A stretch of DNA of 64,000 bases, taken from Elymus sibiricus (taxonomy: Eukaryota > Streptophyta > Magnoliopsida > Poales > Poaceae). The notes beneath the pieces were generated by a model that saw nothing but the letters and a program-made list of their open reading frames with translations, searched no databases and was not told the DNA's origin. The DNA lies in the NCBI GenBank assembly GCA_039707655.1, contig CM077676.1, forward strand, positions 82,547,895-82,611,894, in the 5' to 3' direction. The translations under genes were made by a program, and so were the position numbers. The stretch's first letter is position 1, and each line of letters begins with the position of its first letter. Of the stretch, positions 23,701-34,719 are shown in pieces.

Positions 23701-24400
23701 CTTAACTTTCTTTGTACGTTGCTTAATGCTTTTGGGCTATCATGCTACCGTGAACTGGACTATAAACCCGTGTATAAAGATGCTATCTAAGTATCTACTT
23801 CCATGTTGTTTAAAACCGCTACATATGTTTGATTATGTATGAATATGTTGTTACAATACTTGGTTTGCTTTGGCTATTTGCGCCTGGGATGCAATGGATC
23901 ATGATCACTCTCAACTTGCATGGTTCCAATACTTGGTTTGCTCTCGCCTGACCTGACGATTTTATTTCCTTCTTCAAAGAATGACCATGATTATTACAGC
24001 CCTTATTCACGGAACGGCCATGCCCATGAGAATGAGCGGCTACCTAAGTATCTATTTCCTTATGATTCAAGGTTGTATTATTATTCTTTAAACAAATCTT
24101 ATTTGCATGGTTTGAATACTTGGTGTGCTCTTGCTTTTAGCGCCAGGGATGCAAAGGGTCATCTTTCTTGCCATGAAAATCTGCTTCGACGATGAAATCA
24201 TGATCGATACTAATGGGTTATTTGCTATTATCAAGTGATCTCTTTACTTTCTTTTAGTCTATCATGGTACCATGTAATGGGATATAAATATCTATTAAGT
24301 TGATTCTAAATCAATCATATATGCATGGTTTGATTACTCGGCTTGCTCTCGCTTTTTGCGCCATGAGCGCAACGGGTCATCTAGTACTATTAACAAGAAA
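23700..24400 (+). repeat. Diverged tandem repeat, ~210-250-bp unit
   Basis: A unit recurs about three times: CTATCATG.TACC.TG, then CTAAGTATCTA.TTCC, then ATATGCATGGTTTGATTACT, then GGTTTGCTCTCGCTTTTTGCGCCAGGGATGCAA..GGTCAT. The last core falls near 23865-23905, 24118-24165 and 24330-24385, with a partial copy at about 23930-23950. Function unknown. Confidence 0.55.
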
Positions 24401-25329
24401 GGGCGCATGCTTACCATGGTATTTGCACTAACAAGAGACATCGGTGGTGTCGAATTTCGACACGCAAATGATATCATAAATCACAAACATGTAAGCTCTG
24501 GTTCACTAAGCAGTTTGCGACACATCACTGCAAAATCAATGCAAATGTAGTAAATTGTCCATATATCTTTTGCTACAAAAAGAAACTAGCATCAGTTAGA
24601 AAATATCCCACCTTTATGTTAACATCATCATAGAAAAAATGGAATCAGGCCATAACTGGAAGTAAGAAATTCCATAAGATTTATCTAAATTCATAAGGGT
24701 GTAGAATACATAACTGAATAACATACATCAGATTTATCTAAATTCAGGCCATCACAGTCGTCCTTGTACCAAAAGAAAAATCGCGAAATATGGAAAATGC
24801 CTATAACTCAACATGTAAATAGATAAGAAATCACAGATTAGCATCACAACACCAATATACCAACCTTCCAGCCACAACAAAACAATAGGTGATGCACTGC
24901 TACCAGTGCCGCCAGTAGCACTAAGGATTGCAATGCATACTTTCATAATGGGGAGGCTTCTATATACCATGTGACACTTGCGATTTGGAAATTTCATCCG
25001 TGTTCACTTATAACAACAAAAACATGTGTTAACGCATCGACTACCACCAACCAGCATCGATTACCAACTTCTTAATAGTCTCCTAAATGATCACTGGCTT
25101 GCTACTTTTGTTGTCTATCCTTGTACCCATTCCACTTGCAGTGTCCAGGTTGTTTGTTGTCTCTAAAAAGCTCTTCATGTGCATTAGCTTTACCATATGT
25201 GCTGAATAACAGAAAAAACATGATCAGAACAGCAGCATCGATATTTCATGACTATGCAAAGATACTCATGCCATGTCAATATTTGCGTTCAAAGGAAGAC
25301 TAGACAGTGCGGAAAAAAAAGGCACGACA
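24401..25329. other. 3' flank of the kinase-NLR gene
   Basis: AT-rich, no gene called. On the minus strand this lies downstream of the NLR stop and probably holds its 3' UTR and terminator. The AATAAA-like and intron-like features are too common here to pick one. Confidence 0.4.
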
Positions 25330-28300
25330 TCATATATCTTCGCAGACACATACCTTCAGTCTGATGTGAGCAAGCTTGATCCTGTTCTCCTCTGATTTAC
25401 ACCACGTCACTAACATAGGGCAGCCATAAATGGTTAGATGCTCAAGCTTGGTCAGTTGTATCATGCTGTCCGGCAAAGACCTGATCACGGTAAATGATTC
25501 CAAAATTGTTGAGAGAGGTAAGGTCTCCTAACCACTGTGGTAGTGATGTCATGCTTCTGCACGTAGACAGACTTAGTTCTTGTAGTGAAGTCAGCTCAAC
25601 CAACCAACTGGGGAGTTCTGCCTGGTCGAGTGACAATGATTTGAGAGAGGAGAGGTGTTGGATAATCTCAGTTGAGGTGGTCAGATCACTGCAACGGCCG
25701 ATAGTTAACTTACGGAGGGCAGGGAGGTGGTGAAGCAACCTCCACTGATGCATGGGCACCTTGCTGCTACAAACAGTCAAATCAGTTATTGGAGAAGAGG
25801 AGGAAGCAGCATTGTGTGACAAGCTCTCTCCCAATGATAATAGCACATTATCACAATGTATTATCATCAAGACCGATATATCTCTAGGCAGACATGGTTG
25901 TATCCTCAACTTCGCACATCGCTCTACGGTCAACGCCTCAAGCTTAGGGAACATGAACTCATTTGCACCTCCCTCCCCACTGGTATATGCCGTGTTGAAC
26001 TCTTCCAAGCTCTCCATACCATAGAGACCCAGCTCTAGTAGATTTGGTAGTTGACCGAGTGGTGGTAAGCTCTTGCAGTTAGGAAAATCACACAGATTTA
26101 TCTTACAAAGATTAGGTAGGTACTGCCTAATGCTCATAAACCAATCAGGAATGCTGACACTCCTGTAACCAGTTATAGACAATATCCGTGTACTGCTTGG
26201 TGGCACTAGTTTTTCCAACACCTCCTTGTCATCCACAAACCTAACAGAAGCTACAGTCCATTGAAATGCTAGCATTTTAATTTTTTGTTTCTCGATCAGT
26301 TTTATACTCTCGACCTCTTCTGCAGACTTCACATCTTCAAGTCTATCTATCGTCAGCATATCAGGATTTGTAGGCTGAAGCAGGGTGATATTGCTGCAAC
26401 ATATATCACTAGAGGGATGCACCACAAAGTGTGGCAACAAGGCTAAATTTAACCGAGAGATCCCGGATTTAACAAAGTTTTCCAAATTTAGAACCTTCAG
26501 ATTAACTATTTCAAACATACTATCAGGAAGCTTCTCTATGTTGGAGCAGCCTACGAGGTCCAATGTATGAAGCTTCCTGAGGTTGCCAAAACTTTCTGGT
26601 ATACTGGAAAGTCCTTGGTTCTCAGATAAGTCCAGATGCTCTAGATTGGAAAGGGTGCTGACTGAGCCAAGCAGGCTGTCAATTTGATCTTTTGACTGGG
26701 CCATAGCGTGCATGCACCCTGACAGATTTAGATACCTGAGTTTGGTTAGATTACCGATAACCTCTGTCAGACCTCTCCTATTTGCTACTATAATAAATTG
26801 AACTGATAAATTCAAATACTGAAGTTTTGTAAAGCCGCCAAAAGCTTCTGATATAGACATATAACAATGCGATAAATCCAGATGCACCAACTGCTTCAGC
26901 TCCGCGAATGATTTTGGGAGTTCACGTATTCCATGGCAACCTGATAAATCAAGATGCATCAAACCTTTCATATCACCAATTGACTCCGGCAGTGCTGAGA
27001 GATTATGAGAGCCTCTAAGGTTGAGGTAATTTAATTCTGAGAGCTCGGTGATACAATTGGGAATCATCTGATCTCGGATCCTTGGAGCACAAAGAAACCT
27101 CAACTGTTTCAATTGACCAACAGACTCTGGCAACTTCCGTACAAGGCATTCACTTAAATCCAAAACACGTAGGTGCGTACCTAATGAAAATGCATCACCA
27201 CGGAGTTCTAATTTGCCACAGTCTAGAAAATGCAGCGCCTTTATATTTGCAGGAGAAGTCACAGATAACTGCAATGGCTTGCTACAATCTGTGAGAAATG
27301 CATAGAGGCATCTGTTTCCCACAACACTTCCCTTATCGTTTACTTGATCGGCCAAGATCCCTCTTGCGAGATCATGCACTAGGTCATGCATCGTAAACAC
27401 TGTAACATCTTTGTCTCGCCGCCTATCACTCTGCAGCAAAAAGGACCTGAAGGTGAATTTTAAATTTATTTTGTTTTATAGAAGTAAATTTATGAATGGA
27501 AGTAATTCAATTTAACTGTAAAAAGAAGTGTAAACAGAGTAGTATATATCAATGGAAGTACTTCATGTGGGTACAATATTTCCATGACCATCAATTTGGA
27601 ACAGTATTTTGACGCTGTGAATAGTGTCTGACTAAAGCTGGTATGTTTGGATAGGTTCTTGGAAGATCAAGCAGTGGTCGAAGTTGTGCCTACGGTGGTT
27701 AATTTGGCCAACCACTGCTGCCCTGTATACGTGCCCACATCGCAGCCCATAGTCCAGATATAATCGGATTCAACTATGTCGCTCTATCCTACAACGCCTT
27801 CTCACACCACTAGATCCTACGGTGGCGCTGATCATGTGGAACACATCACCGCCGCAGGTTCAACCTGAGGTCACCAAGGCGCTCGACAAGGGGCCCGTGC
27901 TCCCGTGCCTCGAATGAGTCCCGCCCCTTCGTCTGCCAGATTTTGAGTTCTGGGCGATCCCTGCACCCACTCTTGTAATCCAGGTTCAGTTGCATGGACC
28001 ATTGCACCACCGGCTGGTTCCTGCAAAGTGTTTGCAACTTTTTGTTTGTTCACATTCCAGAATCCTTTGTTTCCATTTCTAAAACAGAAAATGGCCTCAA
28101 GTGCATATACTTCTTTTAACTGTCTTGGCTAGCTATTATATATGAGGTAATATCACCCGGAGTCATAGAACTTGCGTCGTATGTTCAGTTTGGTGCTAGA
28201 ATTTTGAAAATACGGTTTTGTGGTCATCTAACTTGACTCAAGCGTGCAGATACGGTCATAGTACGCGTATGCGAGTGTATCCATGTGTATGGACCCACTT

Positions 28301-31300
28301 GTCAGTGAGTAATGGAGCTGGGCATGACGCACTTTTACAGAAAATACCCTCATTTTTTTTATTTGCAGAAAAGTCAACTACTGCAACGCATTTTTGCAAA
28401 AAAAAAAACACCTCACATTTTTTTTACAGAAAAATAAGACCATTATATGCAGAAATTAACAACTAAATCACAGGGTACGATGTGGGACTCGAACCCACGA
28501 CAACTTCTTTAACACGAAACGCTCTAGCCCCTCCACCCTCCCGATCAGTATGTATAACACTGATAACGAACGTATACTCAAAGGTGACGCATGTGGAGCT
28601 TAAATGGGCTGCGTATATTGCGGCCCATTTTGCACGCCCTATTTGTGCACATGTTTTTCTAAGATAAAAATATTAACGAAATATTTAAAAACCTGAGTAT
28701 TTTATAAACCAGGGTGTTATATAAATGTGTGTATTACATTTTCGTTTTCAAAATTATAATTCATAAATATTATTTTAATTATACACATATTTCAATAATT
28801 ATACACATATTTGGATTCATTAAACATATTTATTGAAAAAAATTAATGTCTGTATTAACTAAATATATTTTACATAATACACACGTTCATATTTAAAAAA
28901 AATTATTTACTAATCATGGTTTGTGCGTATAGTATTTTTAACACGCAAATATTGGAACATAATTTTATTACTTATGTTTTACAAATGTCTTAAATGTATT
29001 TATTACTTACGTTTTACTAAATATTTCATATATAATATGCAGGTTTATATTTGAATGTTTTTATTTACTAATCATCGTCTATATGTCTAATATATTTAAC
29101 ACAAAAATATTTGAACATAACTTTATTACTTACGCTTTATTACAAATATCTTTAAAAAATAGTGTGTACATGGGCCGCAGTATACGCAGCCCATTTAAGC
29201 TCCACATGCGTTGCCTTCCAGTACATATACATTTGTTATCATCTTCTCAAAAAAAATATATATATACATTCGTTCTCACTGTTAGACATACTGACGTGGA
29301 TGCTGTGGTTGCTAGAGGGTCACGTGCTAAGACAGTCGCACTCGTGCTCGAGTCCCAGCGTGCCCTGTTTTTGTTGTCAATTTTTGCATGTAATGGCAGT
29401 ATTGTGGTCGGGTTTTTTCTGTGAATAAAAAAATATGAAGGGGTTTTGTGCAAATATGTGTCGCGGTGGTTGACATTTTCATAACTAAAAAATATGAGGG
29501 TGTTTTTTGTAAAACTACTTCGCACCCAGTGCCATCACTCACTGACAGGTGGGACCATACACATGGATACACCTGCATGCGCGTACTGTGACCGTATCTG
29601 CACGCTTGAGTCAAGTTAGGTGACCACAATACCGTATTTTCAAAGTTCTAGCACCAAACAGAACATGCGACGCAAGTTCTATGACTTCGAGTGATATTAC
29701 CTCTTATATATACACACTTGAAGGAATATTGACTTGGTATTGTATTACAGAAAATAATAATACACGTTATAAGTCTGGTTAGCTATGCACAAATGATATA
29801 CATATGGTTCCGTACTTCTGTTAGACCCATGTTAATATACTAAGGGGTATGCGCGCTTCGCCAAGCTAGTGATTAACTTGTTTGACAAGGTTAACAGCAT
29901 TTTTCATCATGCGACTTATTGTTATGGTTGGTTTCAGCTAACATCGTCCCAAGATTGTATACTTGTCATTTACAAAAAAGATTATATACTTATCCACTGA
30001 CGTGAGGAAATTACATAGCCTGGTGAACTATAATGCTTTTGCTCTGGGAGTCATCATGAAAATAAATAGTACGTGTGAGTTGGAATACATGAGGACGAAA
30101 AATAGTAGTAATACATAATAACTCACCATAGGTGTCTTTGAATATTGAAGGAAGGACATCCCCAAAAGTTGCGTGACATATTTCTCACAGAGCTGCATGG
30201 AGTCAAATATCCTAGACCACTCAGTAAATCCAAGAGCTATCCATTGGTGAATTAGATCATACTTCACTATATTATGACCTTTTGGAAAGACTGCACAATA
30301 AGAAAAGCAAAACCTCAACCATTCAGGCATATGACTATAGCTTATCAGCAAGGACGCGAGCACTTCATGATCTCTTGATGATGATTCCTCCAAAATAGAT
30401 ACATTCCAGATATAATTGTCTCTTACTGACTCCCATTCATCAGATGTCTTCCCCTTCAGCGTGTATCCAAGTGATTGAGCCGCTAAGGCCACACCTCCAC
30501 ATTTGGTTGCAATCTCCCTTCCTATATGCTTCAATTGTTTTTTGTCAACTCGATCTTTAAAGGCAGTTTTCTGTTTTATTATTTTCCAGCAGATTTTATC
30601 TGTTAAAGTCTCTAGCTTGTATGGCTCAACTGTATGACAAATTTCCCTTGCAATGGCTTCATCTCTTGTGGTTACGATAACTGTCACCATGCTGCCTGCA
30701 CCAACCCTTAGCATAGCCATCAGAGATTTTAGTGTATCTGGATTCTTCTCCCACACGTCATCTAAGACAATCAAAATCTTATTACCAGCAAGTAGCTCTC
30801 TGAGTTTAATATGTATCATCTGCTTTTCAGATACATGGCTCTCCTCTGATAGCTGTGATATTATAGAGTTGCCAATTTTATTCAACACAAGATTTTGGGA
30901 CACATAGACCCAAACCTTAGAGTAACCTGCAAACTGAGCATCATTGAAAACTAGTTGAGCCAACGTTGTCTTACCAATACCTCCAAAGCCATATATTGGA
31001 AGGACGGTGAACTCAGGTGAGATACTCCCAGATAAAGTAGCCACTATGTTGTCTTTTTCTTCAGTCCTCCCGATGATCAGTGATTCTTCCACATCTGATG
31101 ATGTTTCCTGTATGTCAGTTTCTTGTTGCACATTAGAGCTATCATCGGGCATCAAACTGAAACGCTGGTTTTGATTTGTCATATTATATAGTTCTTCTGT
31201 CAACTTCTTTAACTCATTAGCCCTTGTATTCTCTGGACCAATTGTGGGAGCAGGGGCGACAGCTGCTGACTGCAAGTTGTAAGTACATGGAAAGATCAGA

Positions 31301-33476
31301 ATAGATATCATGGTCATAATTTCATAGAATATAAACTCGTGAGATGCAAAATTGTACATATCTGTAGCCTAAATAAGTTTACACTTATTTCAAATTAAAC
31401 CAAAGTAGTAGATGATTAGTTAAACTCCTTGAAGAATGTGCAAACCAGCTGGGAAAAGCAGCAAGACAGTAATACGTCAAGATGAAACCTTGGAGAAAAT
31501 GCAGCACCGGAAACACAAGAAGTTTCATAAGGCATGTATATGTGAGCATACCTTTGCTACTGATGAACTACTACTCGCCCCAGTTTCAGTAGCGAACCCA
31601 TCCGCATTTCTTGTTGCACCAAGCCTATCAATTATATGCCGAGTATCTGGTCGTTTCGCCGGATTAAAGTCAGCGCACTCGATCGCTATCTCAGTGCATA
31701 TTCGTACTTGTACCAGTTGTTTGTCTCCCTGAGATTTCTCCAACCTACTTCTCCACCTCTCAAGTACCTACGAAATTGCCATCATGAGTTATGATTTATG
31801 TAGAGGAGCAACATATATTTTTATAGAATCCATCTTCCGCATATCCTCATATATATAAAGCAGAGAGGCAAAATAATGATAAAAAAAGGCATGAAATGTT
31901 TGTTAAAGGAGGCATAAATCATAGCAAAACCTCATGCCACCTAGAAGCAACAGGCCTTCAGCCATTACAAAGATTTGTAATTGCACAGCAAGCAACACAC
32001 TAACATAATGAGCAACAAACTATATAACTATAGGGATAGAGTGACGTGTCTACTTGACCCAGTAGGATGTAAGGACAATTTAACACGCATCACTATAAAC
32101 ATGTTACACTTATAACACTGCTCATCTAGATTTTAATAGATGGTAACAGCATAAGATGCATCGTGGAAACATGTCATTATTCATACGTATATATTACGGT
32201 TACCGATACCATGGGAAAAAATGTTTGATTCTTGTGCAGCTAATTTGTGCTTTGCAGTACTATGTGATACAAAAATGATGTTATTCTACGTCTAAATGGA
32301 TGAACGATATTATACAAAGCAGTGTAACACAGTAATTTTGAAATCAAGCCTTTATATTAGAACAAACTCATCTTACATTGTCAATATCAGCATATCCCCT
32401 GTCTCCTGTTAGTATCTCTATGATTATCATACCAAGACTATAAATGTCTAACTTGAATGTGATCTGTCTGCGCGTATAAAATTCTGGTGCCAAATATCCT
32501 CTGCATGAATATTTATAAATCTAATCAATTAATGGAAAAGGGGATTGATATTCATTCATAAATAACAAAAAAATATTACAGGAGTCATAGGAAGCTTACA
32601 TAGTTCCAATTAGTTTTGATGTAATAGCCTGGCTTTGCTTTTCATCAAAGCACCTTGATAGACCAAAATCAGCAATTTTCGGCAACATATTATCATCTAG
32701 CAGTATATTTGCCGGTTTAAGATCCAAGTGAACGATGTGATTTTGGTGAAGATAATATAAACCATCACAAATTCCATTGATGATTTGATAGCGCTTTCTC
32801 CATTCAAGTCCACAAGATACATCTACAAAACGGAGAGCAGAAAGTTGATTTTGTATTTGAGAAACTTGAAGTCCTTAGTCACTAAACACTAAATAAATGG
32901 ATGCTTGAACCAAATACATGCGACATCATCCTACCGGTGATGTGCTTATCTAGACTGCCTTTAGGTAGATATTCAAAGCAGAGTAGCCTTTGTCGTACAT
33001 CTGCTAAGACAAGTTTTCCCTCGCAGTCTACCATTTCCCCTTGTGTGTCAGAGCAATATCCTAGGAACCGTACTATATTTTTGTGCTTTGCCTTCATCAG
33101 ACAACGAATTTCTTCGCTGAATTTCTTCTCATCCATATCAACCACATCGCAAAGCTTCTTCACAGCAACAGTGCCATTGTCAAGCTTTCCCTATAACCGC
33201 AACATGCTTTGGCAGCGTCAACTTAAGTTTCACAGAAACCATGATCAAGACGAGGGCAGCTGACTAACTGAGAGTTACTGTATAGGCATACCTTATAAAC
33301 CCTTGCAAAGCCACCACAGCCAATTTCTTTGTCATCAGAGAAACTGTTGGTGATGTGCTCCAGAAGTGATAACAATGGTTCTGCGCTTTCATCAAATAGA
33401 ATACGCTCCAGTACTTTTTGTGAGGTAATAGTTCGGTGATCCATTTGCAGTTACAAACACAATACCCTTAAAACAA
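25330..33476 (-). CDS. Kinase-NB-ARC-LRR fusion (NLR with N-terminal kinase), seven coding exons
   Basis: Predicted intracellular immune receptor. Coding exons on the minus strand: 33444-33292, 33190-32935, 32822-32600, 32500-32377, 31767-31552, 31269-30127 and 27430-25442. Every junction has GT/AG and the phases agree, giving 1367 codons. Residues 1-324 are a protein kinase: [10 protein letters not shown] (41-50), Lys62, HLDLKPAN (168-175), DFG (188-190), APE (215-217). Residues 325-705 hold [14 protein letters not shown] with Lys424, [15 protein letters not shown], and a [10 protein letters not shown] segment. MHD is at 719-721, then LRRs to the end. No coiled coil precedes NB-ARC; the kinase takes its place. 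HLD in place of HRD makes it a non-RD kinase. The last about 20 codons are frameshifted; the old frame would end at 25330. A short 5' UTR exon precedes the ATG. Joining both parts is inference from splice phase; two adjacent genes are the alternative. Confidence 0.8.
25442..27430 (-). CDS. MHD and LRR exon of the kinase-NLR
   Basis: Begins after TGCTGCAG with [12 protein letters not shown] and the [10 protein letters not shown] motif, followed by about 20 leucine-rich repeats of LxxLxxLxLS(G/H)C type (for example [22 protein letters not shown]). It is in phase with the exon ending at 30127. The frame as read ends at 25442 with ...[14 protein letters not shown]. Another frame from about 25500 onward reads [22 protein letters not shown], the usual NLR ending, and reaches a stop at 25330-25332. 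So one indel near 25495-25510 has replaced the last repeat. Confidence 0.85.
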   Translation of the reverse strand, partial: SDRRRDKDVTVFTMHDLVHDLARGILADQVNDKGSVVGNRCLYAFLTDCSKPLQLSVTSPANIKALHFLDCGKLELRGDAFSLGTHLRVLDLSECLVRKLPESVGQLKQLRFLCAPRIRDQMIPNCITELSELNYLNLRGSHNLSALPESIGDMKGLMHLDLSGCHGIRELPKSFAELKQLVHLDLSHCYMSISEAFGGFTKLQYLNLSVQFIIVANRRGLTEVIGNLTKLRYLNLSGCMHAMAQSKDQIDSLLGSVSTLSNLEHLDLSENQGLSSIPESFGNLRKLHTLDLVGCSNIEKLPDSMFEIVNLKVLNLENFVKSGISRLNLALLPHFVVHPSSDICCSNITLLQPTNPDMLTIDRLEDVKSAEEVESIKLIEKQKIKMLAFQWTVASVRFVDDKEVLEKLVPPSSTRILSITGYRSVSIPDWFMSIRQYLPNLCKINLCDFPNCKSLPPLGQLPNLLELGLYGMESLEEFNTAYTSGEGGANEFMFPKLEALTVERCAKLRIQPCLPRDISVLMIIHCDNVLLSLGESLSHNAASSSSPITDLTVCSSKVPMHQWRLLHHLPALRKLTIGRCSDLTTSTEIIQHLSSLKSLSLDQAELPSWLVELTSLQELSLSTCRSMTSLPQWLGDLTSLNNFGIIYRDQVFAGQHDTTDQA
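28144..29703. mobile_element. Foldback element in the NLR intron, arms with tRNA-like sequence
   Basis: Arms of about 490-540 bp, 28144-28635 and 29165-29703, are inverted repeats over nearly their full length (GAGGTAATATCAC at both outer ends, GGAGCTTAAATGGGCTGCGT at the inner ends). They are flanked by TTATATAT at 28136-28143 and 29704-29711, an 8-bp TSD. The AT-rich loop contains a further direct duplication (about 28905-29000 and 29067-29158). No transposase is encoded. An 8-bp TSD suggests hAT; long TIRs suggest Mutator-like (usually 9 bp), so the class is open. It lies between the NB-ARC and LRR exons. Confidence 0.8.
28482..28550 (-). other. tRNA-derived sequence in the left foldback arm
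   Basis: The minus strand reads GGCTAGAGCGTTTCGTGTTA, then a few bases, then GTGGGTTCGAGTCCCAC, a good T-arm (28482-28498). The order D-arm, anticodon-like TGTTAA, T-arm resembles a plant tRNA-Asn gene. The acceptor stem does not pair well and no intact tRNA can be folded by eye, so this is tRNA-derived. The right arm holds a diverged counterpart near 29305-29360 (plus strand, GTGCTCGAGTCCC). Confidence 0.55.
30127..31269 (-). CDS. NB-ARC exon of the kinase-NLR
   Basis: 381 codons in one exon after TTGCAG and before GTGAGT. It starts [16 protein letters not shown] with a helical charged linker ([13 protein letters not shown]), then the NB-ARC domain: P-loop, an RNBS-A-like VWVYVSQ segment, Walker [20 protein letters not shown], a GLPL variant ([11 protein letters not shown]), and RNBS-D ([14 protein letters not shown]). 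These are non-TIR grass NLR motifs. The nucleotide-binding residues are kept. An upstream in-frame ATG at 31359 could in principle start a separate NLR, which is the two-gene alternative. Confidence 0.9.
31552..33444 (-). CDS. Kinase-domain exons of the kinase-NLR
   Basis: Five exons (51 codons, then 256, 223, 124 and 216 bases) encode a complete receptor-like-kinase-type catalytic domain without signal peptide or membrane segment, so it is cytoplasmic. The sequence around [33 protein letters not shown] and [16 protein letters not shown] is that of a large grass family related to cysteine-rich/DUF26 or lectin receptor kinases. ATP-binding Lys, the catalytic-loop Asp and DFG Asp are all present, so activity is possible. 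The exon ends in a serine-rich linker ([10 protein letters not shown]) at a GT donor, in phase 0 with the NB-ARC exon. Confidence 0.85.
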
Positions 33477-34180
33477 GAAAAAATGCATTCTTCATGAGTC
33501 TATTAGATCTGGCTCTTAGATTCTCATCGCTCATGAGTCATGACAATACACTTCTTTTTCAATACTATTACTATACTACACTTATAGGAAAACATTAGAC
33601 AGCGCTACACTTTAGCATGAGACATGTCACAAACTCTTAACATGTCACTTTTGAATGGCACAAATCCACGAGCTTAGACTCAATAAAAATTCTTCTTTTG
33701 AATTGCGCGTGAAATACTTCATAGTGAAATTCATATGGTTCTCAGTCCAACAAATCAAACAAGCTTTATAGGGGAAAAATCCCAAAGAACAGAATCCTCC
33801 AAAATTCCATATAATTCCTTTGAATCAAAAAAGGTTCTTATACGAAAACATTTAAAAGAAGCCCAGTTCTCAGAATTCCAATGGGATTTATTTGAATCAA
33901 AGATGCCACTGTGTGGATGATTGGTCCAAAGCGTCCTAAACACGATAAAGAAGCAGCATGTCCTGTAACTAAAGATAGTAATCATGCATGCAGGAGAAGA
34001 TATTTTGCTGGCACAAAAGAAATGACAATTACCTGAAGAAGCTCAGCTGCAGTCCTCTGAAGCGATCGCGAATTTCAGATGTTGCCCAGTCCTGTCTAGA
34101 CGGGGATTTTTACAGCAAAGAGGTGAGATCTAGATCCTGAACACAAATAGGGCAAAAAAAACTGTATCAGAAATATCCGA
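33477..34180 (-). promoter_or_regulatory. 5' UTR intron and leader region of the kinase-NLR
   Basis: A leader exon ends at a CAG/GTAATT donor at 34033. The intron ends at TTTTAAG just before 33476, 31 bases upstream of the ATG at 33444. The transcription start was not located. Splice calls are by eye. Confidence 0.5.
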
Positions 34181-34383
34181 TTACTCCAGCTCGCCTCGGC
34201 ACCGCATCCACCGCCTCCATCGCCAGATCCAGAGCAGGTGCACGCAGATCCAGCGCCTCCGTCGCCCAGAAGCTCGCCGCCGGAGCAAAAATCCAAGCTT
34301 TGACCTCAGATGTGGGGTGTGAGTGAAGTGGGGTGCGAGTGGAGGCGGGAGAAAGGTGGCGGCGACGGGGAGAGATGGTGGAC

Positions 34384-34475
34384 GGCGAGGTGGGTGAGGT
34401 GGGCAAGGTGGTGGCCGGCGAGGTGGGTGAGGTGGGCAAGGTGGTGGCCGGCGAGGTGGGCGAGAAGAGAGAGGC
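34384..34475 (+). repeat. 33-bp minisatellite upstream of the kinase-NLR
   Basis: Unit GGCGAGGTGGGTGAGGTGGG plus 13 more bases, at 34384-34416, 34417-34449 and a partial copy from 34450. It lies in a GC-rich block (about 34190-34500), possibly promoter or leader of the kinase-NLR. Frames across it give Pro-rich repeats without a domain. Confidence 0.75.
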
Positions 34476-34719
34476 GACGAGGAGAAGAGTGAGGGACGAG
34501 TGAGTGGCGACACGAGGGTAAAAGTGGAAAGCGCAGAAAAATCGTAGCGTGACAAAACTTCTACTGGTTTTCTCCAGCGACAATTATTTCGGTACAGAGT
34601 GAGTATAAAGGCATGGCTCGCACCAGGCCGGTTTGCATTCTTCTTAACCCATATAGACAAGAGGAAAAAGAAAAGCAGGAGTATAGAGTTATCCCTTAGC
34701 AAGGGAGCCTGGTAAAAAC

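Noticed and set aside
28482..28550. Functional tRNA gene
   Set aside because: T-arm is good, but the acceptor stem does not pair and it sits in a transposon arm; called tRNA-derived only.
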